The notes beneath the pieces are model-generated. The model saw nothing but the letters and a program-made list of their open reading frames with translations. It was not told the DNA's origin and made no database searches. DNA of 64,000 bases from contig NZ_QKSB01000001.1 of NCBI RefSeq assembly GCF_003234935.1, positions 372,001 through 436,000 on the forward strand. Reading direction: 5' to 3'. Source of the DNA: Putridiphycobacter roseus. GTDB taxonomy: Bacteria > Bacteroidota > Bacteroidia > Flavobacteriales_D > Crocinitomicaceae. Positions 53,064 through 61,367 of this stretch are shown in pieces (positions within the stretch are counted from its first letter, which is position 1; every line of letters starts with the position of its first letter). A program made the translations under genes and the position numbers.

Positions 53064-53618
53064 TCAATACTTTAAATCAAACCTACCATCTGTTATACTT
53101 ACTATTTTTATTGGATAATCTTCGTTGTAAAGTTGCATCTGAAAATTGCCTGATATAATGCGATTTACAGTATCCATGAAAGTCACAGTAAGTTTACCCG
53201 GATTATTTTCCAATTGATAGTACTCATGATAACCATTGACAAAGTTTATGTACCCAATATGAACATCTCCAATAATATCCATTTCATAAGCACCAGCTCC
53301 TTTATCTATAAAAGCGATAAAGCTTACATTGTCTCTAACCGAATCATTCAGTCTGGATCCTTGAATTCTCAATTCATTTTCTGAAATTTTATTATAGCTA
53401 CAATAGATAGGAATCACCTTGTTATAGTTATTACTTTGGGCAACAAATAGTGCCCCATTAATATAACAACCGAAAGTATTGGCTCCTGTATGCGTAGCTT
53501 GCGGCAGCTTAGGTGTAAGATCGATAGGTTCTTCTTCTGGATTTGCCTTTATTTTATGGCAAGCGGTATTTATGGTAGCCATGCTAAAACATAAACACAT
53601 CAATAATAATTGTTTCAT
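53064..53618 (-). CDS. TFGCxxNG-type lipoprotein, array copy A3 with replaced internal window
   Basis: 184 residues from the ATG at 53618 (MKQLLLMCLCFSMATINTAC). The frame is open to 53660, but that part lies in the terminator of the upstream gene. The N-terminal ~110 residues and last ~35 match A1 almost exactly, including NPEEEP. The window between is unrelated: VHIGYINFVNGYHEYYQLENNPGKLTVTF. The two cysteines found in the other copies' window and at EDCPI are both missing here (the latter is EDYPI). It is the first array gene downstream of the giant T9SS gene. Confidence 0.85.
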   Translation of the reverse strand: MKQLLLMCLCFSMATINTACHKIKANPEEEPIDLTPKLPQATHTGANTFGCYINGALFVAQSNNYNKVIPIYCSYNKISENELRIQGSRLNDSVRDNVSFIAFIDKGAGAYEMDIIGDVHIGYINFVNGYHEYYQLENNPGKLTVTFMDTVNRIISGNFQMQLYNEDYPIKIVSITDGRFDLKY

Positions 53619-53650
53619 ACTATATATTTTAAATATGTACATACTAAAAA

Positions 53651-53685
53651 AAACCACCATCTACATTAAATGAAAATGGTGGTTT
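53651..53685 (-). terminator. intrinsic terminator of the giant T9SS gene
   Basis: AAACCACCAT (53651-53660) pairs with ATGGTGGTTT (53676-53685), loop 15 bases, ten bases past the stop at 53695; an A run on the plus side gives a U tract on the minus strand. It separates the giant gene from the lipoprotein array. Confidence 0.8.
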
Positions 53686-53694
53686 AATCATTAC

Positions 53695-56600
53695 TTAATT
53701 TTTAATGAATTTTCCAGCTTTCACAACTTCTTCGTTCACCATAAACTTATACAGGTATAATCCAGAAGAAATTTTATTCAGGTCAATGGATTCTTGTCTT
53801 AAATCACTCATCAAAATTATTTCAAGGAGGGTTTTTCCATTCAAATTATAAATCATAAATTTACCCTGCTCTTCAGAGTTTATGAAGTACTCAATTTTAA
53901 CAATTTCATTACTAGGATTTGGATAGAGGTTGAAAGATAAATCCTTGTTTAGGATATTGCTTTTTTGATGTGGCCCACAATTATTTCTAAAATCAATATC
54001 CTCAACACTATTAATTATTGAATTAAAAGTGTAATAGTTCAACTCGTTACTTAAAGAAGTCTTAAAACCAGTCGAGTCAGTAAATACGGAATCCGTTAGA
54101 AATGCTTTATATCCGAAAGCTTCTTTTGACAAGTACTCATTAATACCAAACTTATTGAAATTTACAATCTTCTGGTCTAAAGCATTAAGCCCACAATACT
54201 CGGTATTATTTAAAATAGACAATGCAATTTTAGGATGATTTATCGACAAATAAAGCTGTACTTTATTTAATTCATTTAAAAACATACTTGCATTATTATT
54301 AGAACCTACCAAATAACTTGACATTAAATTTAACCCGTCCACATACTGTTGAACCATTGGTTGAAAACTAGATACATTTAGATCACTTTGTATTTGATTA
54401 CGGTTGATGGCACTTTTAAAGGTTGACTGCATTTCTCGAACAACTTCACCAACAATATCAGCAGTCTGATTATTAGATAGCCTTGTTTTTCTAAAGTCAT
54501 ATTTAATAACTTGATGCAACACATGCATAGATTGAAAATTATTCCCATAAATAGAATCATTATCTTCATTCAAACTAACGGCCATAGATAATATTTCCTT
54601 TACAGAAATTGGATCCCCGCCATTAAAACCAGGGATTATTAACGAAGTAGAATTATCACCCGGACCTACAGGATCGGCAATAATATCACCTGGACTAAAC
54701 TGATTACAATAACCTGTCATAGGCGAATGACTGCTAACCAAAAAAGTAGAAAGACTAGGTAATGACCCAAAATAAAGTGAAAAATTGTTTTGATTTGGAA
54801 CAATTCCAGCACCCCACCCATTTTTTCCAGCATTCATAAAATAAGGGACAAAAGCTGTTGTTAATAGAATATCACCTTCAAAATAGTTATTATTAGTTCC
54901 TTTTGAAAAATCATTATAACCTTCATAGAGACTAGGTAGGCTGGAATAATTAAAAATTAATGAACTACTTTGTGTGTTTTGAAATTTATTATAGCCTTGA
55001 TTTAAATATACCCCAGCATTTAGTCTTGCATAATTCTCAAGCGTCACTGGCGTTGTTATACTGGCGAATCCATTACACTTCATATTAAGAACTCCTCCAT
55101 CTTTCACCAAACTTTTATCTTGATTTAGAAAATTACTAGATGTGACACTTAAATCATTATTTCCATAATCATAAACCCCATTACCCTTATTAAAAGTGCA
55201 TTTAATAATTGATGAAGCGGCTGTACAATATAAGGATTGGACTGCATGTGTACTCACTTGTTGATTTTGTAAATTAAAAGTAGAATGGTATAAAAAATAA
55301 CTACCTCCTACAATAGAAATTACATTACCAGACAAGGCTGAAAAATCAAATTCGGAGTTAACACTTTTAAAATGATGCAGGTTTATCATGGAATTATAAT
55401 TAGCTTCTACATTGACATCATTAAAATCACAACCAACTAACTGGCAATCATCCGAAACAACCAACTTTGTATCTACAGTTGCGCTAACATTAGAAAACTT
55501 AGCTTTAAGTGCATGGAATTCACATGGAACAAGAATTTTTGACCCATTTTTAAACTTTGTAGATGCCATTGTAAACGATACTTTATTAAAATTACTTGGA
55601 TTTACAAATTCCAATATTTTATTTGCATTAATCAAAACAATATCATGGTTAATTCCTTTACCCTGAATTAAAACTTCGCAGTTACTTTCATCTGCATAGA
55701 ATTTAGCATTTTCCTTTACAATTATATTACCAGCTTGCGGTGAGTTTGCATGTGTAAATGTGAACAGGGCATTTTTTTGTAGATATACAGCACCGCCATT
55801 AAATACAAATTCACTTGCCTCTTTGTCCATTATAAAGTTTACATTTTCTTCATAAATTACCTTACTGTTACCATTCAACATAATAACGCCTCTATTTATT
55901 AATTTTGCGCCTGATTTCAAAATAAGATTAGCATCCTCATTCAAAAACAAACTACTGTTCTCCTCAATAATTAATGTACCTCCATTTTCAACAACAATTC
56001 TATGGTGATCATTTACCACTACATTACCAGTTCTTAAATGGGTATCCCCAATCATTAAAACACCGTCTCTTTCTAACCTTAAAGTTATTGGATCATCTTC
56101 ATCACAATTATGCCCAAGCTGCATTGTAAAACTGGAATTTATTGGTGGAACACCCAAATTATTTGAATTGGGTACTGTTGTCAATCCTATATCTACACTT
56201 CTATTGACGCCAAGTATTGAATTTTGAACTGTCAAGTCATGGTCTAAAACTGGATCAGTTCTTAAAGTAAGACTACTATTATTGTGATGATAAACATGAT
56301 ATGGTGTCAATGCAACTTTTCCATAGTTGTACGAATTACCTGTATTTAATTGAGATAGATTTCCTAACAGATCTTTCCCGACCAAAATATAAAGCATATA
56401 CCCTGCCTGTTCATTAGTAAACCATGTATGTGCTGTATTTTGAAAAACACCATCCGCAGTGGACACTGTGGAGGAGTTAGATAAATAATTGTCAATTCCA
56501 CTTAAACTATTTGCCGAAATTTCAGCTGTATTGTTTTCAAAATTATGCATTAAACTATGGAAACGATTATCCGTGTATGGCCCATGATAATTCAGTACAC

Positions 56601-58656
56601 TCATAGTAGGAGTAAAACACCATGTATTCATTTTAAAAGTTCTAACCGCTAAAGACGAACTTAAACTAGTTGGAATAGATAACGGTAAATTCTCAAAAGC
56701 TCCAGCAAATCCTCCAGGAGCATTATCAATCTCAGGCAAAGAGCTGGATAAAACCCAATGATTATTTAAATATAATATTGGCGAGGACCACCAAGGGTTT
56801 AAAGATATTTCTCCAATAAAAACATCATCATTAAGATTACTTGGGATAGCGTACATCAGGATGTTAGTTGAAACATTTACATCTAACACCCACATAATCA
56901 TTGAGGCTGTACTTAAAACTTTCGGTGTAAGTGTTACTCCACCAACTTGACTTGTATCTATTCCACTAATGTAATTACCTATCAAAGTCGTAGCTACTCC
57001 AATCGCACTTGTGTTCACACCTATCAATGTGTCTCCTGGCAAATATTCTTGGGCTCCATTCACCCCTTTATTGGAGCCATTAGTAATAGCATATACTTCA
57101 CAATCCGTTGGCATTCCACCTAATACATTATGTAAATAATTATAAAAAGTATTACACAATTGAGGCTCCATTAATGGATGTTGACTCGCCATATACTTAA
57201 TCATACCTCTACTTGCTGGAAGATTCAATAAATCTACTGCATCATCTAATATTGAGACATAATCCTTTAAAATCCCACCACTAGAACTATAAGGAATATT
57301 TACGGGCATTGATGCAATAGACAAAAGCCCTGCCTGTGCAGACAAAGGAATATTTGCACCTTGAATTGGGCTATCAAAAATAATAAAACTTCCTACTTCA
57401 TGGTCCTCATTTGTAATCGTTTCCATACTTTTTAATGCATACATAGCACAAACGCCCCCCATACTTTGGCCTAATAAAATATTCTTTTCATAACTGCCCC
57501 CACTATGTTTTCTTGCATTTACCCAGCGGATTGATTTAGCGATAAACTCTGCAGTTCTTGATAAATAATCCGCGCCATTATCGTAATCCAACACAATGAT
57601 GTCATAGCCGTTTTCTTCAAGATACTCTCTAAGTTTTAAACCTCCAATTATTGCTTCATTATGAGACAGCCTATCTAATACATCTTCTTTTGTAATACCA
57701 ATGTCAATATTCCCTATAATTGGGTTGTATCCCTCTGCCCAAATAAAAGGTTTTACTATTTGAGAATGGCCGCAAGAAAGAAATACATGAATATGTCCTC
57801 CTCCTCTACCATCTTTAAAACCGTTTGGACCTTGCAATGGAGTAATATATTGGGTGATATCTGGAGCAACTGCACCTGATTTTTTAGAAGGACCCTCTGT
57901 GTAAATTTTAAAATGAGAATAATAAACAGAATTGTCGGTATAGGTAATTTTAAACTTTAAATGCTTTTTACCCGCCGCACTGTATGAAGTTTTAAAGCTC
58001 GTATTTAATTTACCTTTAACAAAACCTTTTCCATTGTCCATGTCCACTTCTAGGTTTCTTATTGTTTTCCCTGAGTTATTAAAAAACAGATCAGAATCCA
58101 CCACTATATTAAGTATGTTACTTTTAACATCCGTCACATTCGTTCCTAACAAAAAGAGTTCTTGCTTATTATATGGAGAACTAGTTCGATTTGGGACATC
58201 AATTAAATTATCGCCTTGTAAATTCAATAAATCATTTTGAATTGCAAGGGTATCAATACTGTGGTACACCTGATGTAACCCTGCAATTAGAATGGTATCT
58301 GAAAAATGATTTTGCTTATCCATTACCTGTCTATAAACCTCAGGATTGGGTAAAGAAGTCTCACTTTTTACCGACATATTCATTAAACTGGCATAGGCCA
58401 ATCCAAAAGTAATATTAGTTGTTTCATTGGTGTCCGACAATTGTCCATTATATGGTTTTAAATCAATAAAACTAATCCCCCTATCAAATAGAACTCCAGA
58501 GGGGACCAAGTCTAAATTCATCTGTGCAAACATGGCCTGCATCTTATTATTATACTGTTGATTAACTACGGCATTATCATTTAAATTGATAATGTTTTGG
58601 GCAAATAGATTACCCGATATGCCTAAAAGGCATATTATATATATAAAAGTTTTCAT
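53695..58656 (-). CDS. giant T9SS-secreted protein with esterase-like and beta-helix-like regions
   Basis: 1653 residues. Signal peptide (MKTFIYIICLLGISGNLFAQ). An alpha/beta-hydrolase-like region (~280-500) contains NGYDIIVLDYDNGADYLSRTAEFIAKSIRWV, the nucleophile elbow ILLGQSMGGVCAMYAL with Ser398, and IIFDSPIQGANIPLSAQAG. Residues ~865-1150 show regular short strands (GGTLIIEENSSLFLNEDANLILKSGAKLINRG), like a right-handed beta helix. The end (~1573-1653) has LYPNPSNEIVKIEY, FMIYNLNGKTLLEI and SGLYLYKFMVNEEVVKAGKFIKN, a type A T9SS sorting domain. It is probably a surface or secreted esterase/lipase. The flanking lipoprotein copies suggest, but do not prove, a functional link. Confidence 0.85.
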   Translation of the reverse strand: MKTFIYIICLLGISGNLFAQNIINLNDNAVVNQQYNNKMQAMFAQMNLDLVPSGVLFDRGISFIDLKPYNGQLSDTNETTNITFGLAYASLMNMSVKSETSLPNPEVYRQVMDKQNHFSDTILIAGLHQVYHSIDTLAIQNDLLNLQGDNLIDVPNRTSSPYNKQELFLLGTNVTDVKSNILNIVVDSDLFFNNSGKTIRNLEVDMDNGKGFVKGKLNTSFKTSYSAAGKKHLKFKITYTDNSVYYSHFKIYTEGPSKKSGAVAPDITQYITPLQGPNGFKDGRGGGHIHVFLSCGHSQIVKPFIWAEGYNPIIGNIDIGITKEDVLDRLSHNEAIIGGLKLREYLEENGYDIIVLDYDNGADYLSRTAEFIAKSIRWVNARKHSGGSYEKNILLGQSMGGVCAMYALKSMETITNEDHEVGSFIIFDSPIQGANIPLSAQAGLLSIASMPVNIPYSSSGGILKDYVSILDDAVDLLNLPASRGMIKYMASQHPLMEPQLCNTFYNYLHNVLGGMPTDCEVYAITNGSNKGVNGAQEYLPGDTLIGVNTSAIGVATTLIGNYISGIDTSQVGGVTLTPKVLSTASMIMWVLDVNVSTNILMYAIPSNLNDDVFIGEISLNPWWSSPILYLNNHWVLSSSLPEIDNAPGGFAGAFENLPLSIPTSLSSSLAVRTFKMNTWCFTPTMSVLNYHGPYTDNRFHSLMHNFENNTAEISANSLSGIDNYLSNSSTVSTADGVFQNTAHTWFTNEQAGYMLYILVGKDLLGNLSQLNTGNSYNYGKVALTPYHVYHHNNSSLTLRTDPVLDHDLTVQNSILGVNRSVDIGLTTVPNSNNLGVPPINSSFTMQLGHNCDEDDPITLRLERDGVLMIGDTHLRTGNVVVNDHHRIVVENGGTLIIEENSSLFLNEDANLILKSGAKLINRGVIMLNGNSKVIYEENVNFIMDKEASEFVFNGGAVYLQKNALFTFTHANSPQAGNIIVKENAKFYADESNCEVLIQGKGINHDIVLINANKILEFVNPSNFNKVSFTMASTKFKNGSKILVPCEFHALKAKFSNVSATVDTKLVVSDDCQLVGCDFNDVNVEANYNSMINLHHFKSVNSEFDFSALSGNVISIVGGSYFLYHSTFNLQNQQVSTHAVQSLYCTAASSIIKCTFNKGNGVYDYGNNDLSVTSSNFLNQDKSLVKDGGVLNMKCNGFASITTPVTLENYARLNAGVYLNQGYNKFQNTQSSSLIFNYSSLPSLYEGYNDFSKGTNNNYFEGDILLTTAFVPYFMNAGKNGWGAGIVPNQNNFSLYFGSLPSLSTFLVSSHSPMTGYCNQFSPGDIIADPVGPGDNSTSLIIPGFNGGDPISVKEILSMAVSLNEDNDSIYGNNFQSMHVLHQVIKYDFRKTRLSNNQTADIVGEVVREMQSTFKSAINRNQIQSDLNVSSFQPMVQQYVDGLNLMSSYLVGSNNNASMFLNELNKVQLYLSINHPKIALSILNNTEYCGLNALDQKIVNFNKFGINEYLSKEAFGYKAFLTDSVFTDSTGFKTSLSNELNYYTFNSIINSVEDIDFRNNCGPHQKSNILNKDLSFNLYPNPSNEIVKIEYFINSEEQGKFMIYNLNGKTLLEIILMSDLRQESIDLNKISSGLYLYKFMVNEEVVKAGKFIKN

Positions 58657-58727
58657 AATGTTATATTTTAAGCCTTACAGAATTGTAAAGCGTTGAAAAA
58701 AATAGAATAGTGTTTAGGAAATTTGAA

Positions 58728-59288
58728 TTAATACTTTAAATCAAACCTACCATCTGTTATGCTCACTATTTTTAATGGGCAATCTTCGTTGTAAAGTTGC
58801 ATCTGAAAATCACCTGATATAATACGATTTACAGTATCTAAAAACGTGATATTCAGCATTCCTTTTTCTGTCAAACTAAAGTTGTAGTCTAAACATAAAA
58901 TAGAATTATTATTGTAATTATTATAACCATCTTGATTATCTCCAGTCACATCCATTTCATAAGCACCAACTCCTTTATCTATAAAAGCGATAAAGCTTAC
59001 ATTGTCTCTAATCGAATCATTCAGTCTGGATCCTTGAATTCTCAATTCATTTTCTGAAATTTTATTATAGCTACAATAGATAGGAATCACCTTGTTATAG
59101 TTATTACTTTGGGCAACAAATAGTGCCCCATTAATATAACAACCAAAAGTATTGGCTCCTGTATGCGTAGCTTGAGGCAGCTTAGGTGTAAGATCGATAG
59201 GTTCTGCTGGATTTGCCTTTATTTTATGGCAAGCGGTATTTATGGTAGCCATGCTAAAACATAAACACATAAATAATAATTGTTTCAT
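58728..59288 (-). CDS. TFGCxxNG-type lipoprotein, detached copy A4
   Basis: 186 residues, nearly identical to A1-A3 though separated from them by the giant gene. It combines the NPAEP linker of A2 with the A1-type variable window (QDGYNNYNNNSILCLDYNFS) and carries all four extra cysteines. Such mosaic sharing suggests gene conversion among the copies. It is encoded 72 bases upstream of the giant T9SS gene on the same strand. Its upstream DNA differs from the array spacer. Confidence 0.85.
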   Translation of the reverse strand: MKQLLFMCLCFSMATINTACHKIKANPAEPIDLTPKLPQATHTGANTFGCYINGALFVAQSNNYNKVIPIYCSYNKISENELRIQGSRLNDSIRDNVSFIAFIDKGVGAYEMDVTGDNQDGYNNYNNNSILCLDYNFSLTEKGMLNITFLDTVNRIISGDFQMQLYNEDCPLKIVSITDGRFDLKY

Positions 59289-59939
59289 AATTATTGTATT
59301 GTGCTCATTAAAGCTGCTCTGCGCTAAAACAATCTTAATAAGCCGGTGAATCCCAAAAAATCGCTAGCAACCTACCCAATATGAGTGTTGGTTTTGCATT
59401 TTTTTTTGAGATATAAATCTTATTGTTTATTCTCATCCCCGCTATGTATAATTAAAATCGTAAAGTTTACCAAATATATAAAATTATATTAAGTAATCAT
59501 AATAATTGTTAAAAAAATATTTCATGAAGCGCTAATCATGAACACTATAACGCCATAGTCCTACTTTAACCATTAAAATATATGCTCTGAACACTCAATC
59601 TTCTTTACTTAAATTAATAGAAAATAGTGGGAATTACTCGTTTTAAAACAGCAGGAATAAAAAATAACAACAGCGTTCAACTTCAATTACTTTAAAAGCT
59701 ATAAGCATTATTCAAGAATGGAAACACTGTATACGTCATATTTACCGCCTATCCCCCTGATTGTATCTGATTTGTCGGTACTGACCACAGTAAATTCAAA
59801 ACAACCTGCAAACAAAACTTTTTAATCATTGAAAAAAGCAATAGTCAAAAACCTTTGCATTAAAAGTAAAAAAGCCCCAACAAAAAATGTCGGGACTTAC
59901 TTAAAGCGGAGACTAAACTACCTATGAAAGATGGTATAT
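59289..59939. other. gene-free interval
   Basis: 650 bases with no open frame of note on either strand and no tRNA-like or repeat structure seen. The only recognisable element is the terminator at 59872-59898. It presumably also holds the promoter of lipoprotein copy A4 (start 59288), but no TAnnTTTG box was found near it. Confidence 0.55.
59872..59898 (-). terminator. intrinsic terminator (with G-U pairs) of the CsgG/TolB-N-like gene
   Basis: On the minus strand AAGUCCCGAC pairs with GUUGGGGCUU over ten positions, two of them G-U, with a 7-base loop and a following U run. It lies 42 bases past the stop at 59940. The mismatches on the plus strand show it works in the minus direction. Confidence 0.75.
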
Positions 59940-61154
59940 TTAAAGTGGTTTAGGATTGATGTTTTGTTTGTCATTTATTACATTAAAACCTACCGAAACA
60001 CCAGTTAAACCACCCCCTCTACTTGAAGAATAAAACACATTCACAGGAATATTCAAAGCACCAGCATTAAAAGTTCTACCAAAAGCGAATAAAAAAGTAG
60101 TGTTAATTTTCACTGTTCCTCTCGAGTCATAATTCTCAGAATAACCAATACTACCACCTGAAATCTGATCAATTGTTGGTCTTTGAAAATTACCATACTC
60201 ATCATAATAAGTGGAATCTTTATCTGCACTATACCTGCTATTCGCATATTCATTCCAATCACTATTTGAAAAATATGTATCGTTTCCTTTTCCAAATGCA
60301 TTATCCTTATCAAAAAAACCATTAGAAGTCTTTTTTAATCCAAAACCAGGACCAAAAGCCAATTCCCAGCCCGCTTTTCCAAATCTAAAACCATTCAGCA
60401 AAGTAATTGAAGGAATAAACTGACCTTGTTCTAAACCTGAGATATTAAAAATACCTTCAAACAATGCAGAAAAATTTTCAGTACCAACATATTGCTTTTC
60501 TACCTGATAACCAATCATACTCATACCTGGGAAAATATCTAAACCACCTTGATCAGTTGGACGCATTGCATATTCATTCAAATCGCCTACCATTACAGCA
60601 TATCCTACTCTTGGACCAGAATTATTCACTCGCCCAACATTGTTGGATGTAATTAATTCATTGTTGAACTTCAATCGGTCGGCCAACACTTTATCCACCG
60701 GTACATCATTCATCTCCTTTAATAAAATCTCAACCATACGTTGAATTTCATGCTCTTGATTATCGAATTCACGCACCATTGACTTGTGAATTGTACCGGT
60801 TTTAATATCAATCCACTTTAAGGAGATGGCAATTTTATTTCCTAATCCGTTAAAACTTCCGGACACGATATAATCGACTTTTAAAGCTTGTCCCATTTTT
60901 GACAAACAACTTAAACCGTAACAAGCATTTGAATATTCAGGACTGTCTTTGATGATTTCTGCCATATCGAATTCATCATATACACTAAATTTATTTAGTT
61001 TTATTAATTCTAACTGCATTAATTTTGCTGCCAATGTTGGTGTTAAACTTAATCCTTCTACATTTGGATTTGCCACCGCAATGGTAGGCTTCGCTGATTG
61101 CGCCATTAATGAACTTCCAATAAATAACGCGATAATTGCTACTAACTTTTTCAT
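59940..61154 (-). CDS. envelope protein with CsgG/TolB-N-like domain
   Basis: 404 residues, signal peptide MKKLVAIIALFIGSSLMAQ. Residues ~22-150 (PTIAVANPNVEGLSLTPTLAAKLMQLELIKLNKFSVYDEFDMAEII ... LKVDYIVSGSFNGLGNKIAISLKWIDIKTGTIHKSMVREF) have the alpha/beta pattern of CsgG/FlgO/TolB-N domains, in which a protein is built to sense or bind partners in the periplasm. The rest is beta-rich with Gly and aromatic residues (GFRFGKAGWELAFGPGFGLKK, TTFLFAFGRTFNAGALNIPVNVFYSSSRGGGLTGVSVGFNV), possibly an outer-membrane barrel. A candidate -7 box (61178-61185) and a palindrome (61235-61251) lie upstream. Confidence 0.8.
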   Translation of the reverse strand: MKKLVAIIALFIGSSLMAQSAKPTIAVANPNVEGLSLTPTLAAKLMQLELIKLNKFSVYDEFDMAEIIKDSPEYSNACYGLSCLSKMGQALKVDYIVSGSFNGLGNKIAISLKWIDIKTGTIHKSMVREFDNQEHEIQRMVEILLKEMNDVPVDKVLADRLKFNNELITSNNVGRVNNSGPRVGYAVMVGDLNEYAMRPTDQGGLDIFPGMSMIGYQVEKQYVGTENFSALFEGIFNISGLEQGQFIPSITLLNGFRFGKAGWELAFGPGFGLKKTSNGFFDKDNAFGKGNDTYFSNSDWNEYANSRYSADKDSTYYDEYGNFQRPTIDQISGGSIGYSENYDSRGTVKINTTFLFAFGRTFNAGALNIPVNVFYSSSRGGGLTGVSVGFNVINDKQNINPKPL

Positions 61155-61177
61155 AACTTTAAGTTTTAATGTGGTGA

Positions 61178-61185
61178 CAAAATTA
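61178..61185 (-). promoter_or_regulatory. candidate -7 box for the CsgG/TolB-N-like gene
   Basis: Reads TAATTTTG on the minus strand (TAnnTTTG), 23 bases before the ATG at 61154. Confidence 0.45.
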
Positions 61186-61234
61186 GGCAGTAGGTAAGCG
61201 TTTTAATAATTGAATAACGCAAGGCAATTCAGGA

Positions 61235-61251
61235 TTTGCGTAAAACGCAAA
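61235..61251. promoter_or_regulatory. 17-base palindrome, candidate regulator site
   Basis: TTTGCGTAAAACGCAAA: a perfect 7-base inverted repeat with an AAA spacer, 49 bases upstream of the candidate -7 box. A half site AACGCAA occurs at 61216-61222 and a weaker GCGTT at 61198-61202. It lies between the HTH-regulator gene (ends 61368) and the envelope gene, so the neighbouring regulator may bind it. Confidence 0.55.
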
Positions 61252-61367
61252 AGCAATACCTGCATATAAACACACTATATGTACATAGTAATTATTGATG
61301 CATAACCAATATTGATTAGCAAGCGTATTGACTTGATTAAAAAATGCGGGAAACGATAAAGGGTTAC

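Larger units (their letters stand above)
51858..53618 (-). repeat. tandem lipoprotein gene array with 603-base period
   Basis: Stops at 51858, 52461 and 53064 are exactly 603 bases apart. The 39-base spacers between A1/A2 and A2/A3 (52422-52460 and 53025-53063) are identical or nearly so, containing the same ATATATTTTTAGGGTAAGG and ATGTATCGATTTGCATC words. This points to recent unequal duplication of a gene-plus-spacer unit. The third gene (A3) is nine bases shorter than A1 because its internal window differs. A fourth copy lies at 58728-59288. Confidence 0.88.

Noticed and set aside
53619-53660. Longer start for lipoprotein copy A3
   Set aside because: The extra part lies within the terminator hairpin of the upstream gene, and the other three copies start at the equivalent of 53618.
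51858-59288. Polymorphic toxin with immunity-gene array
   Set aside because: The giant protein has no toxin domain at its C-terminus; it ends in a T9SS sorting domain. The small genes carry lipoprotein signals and are variable inside, not at an immunity interface that can be recognised.
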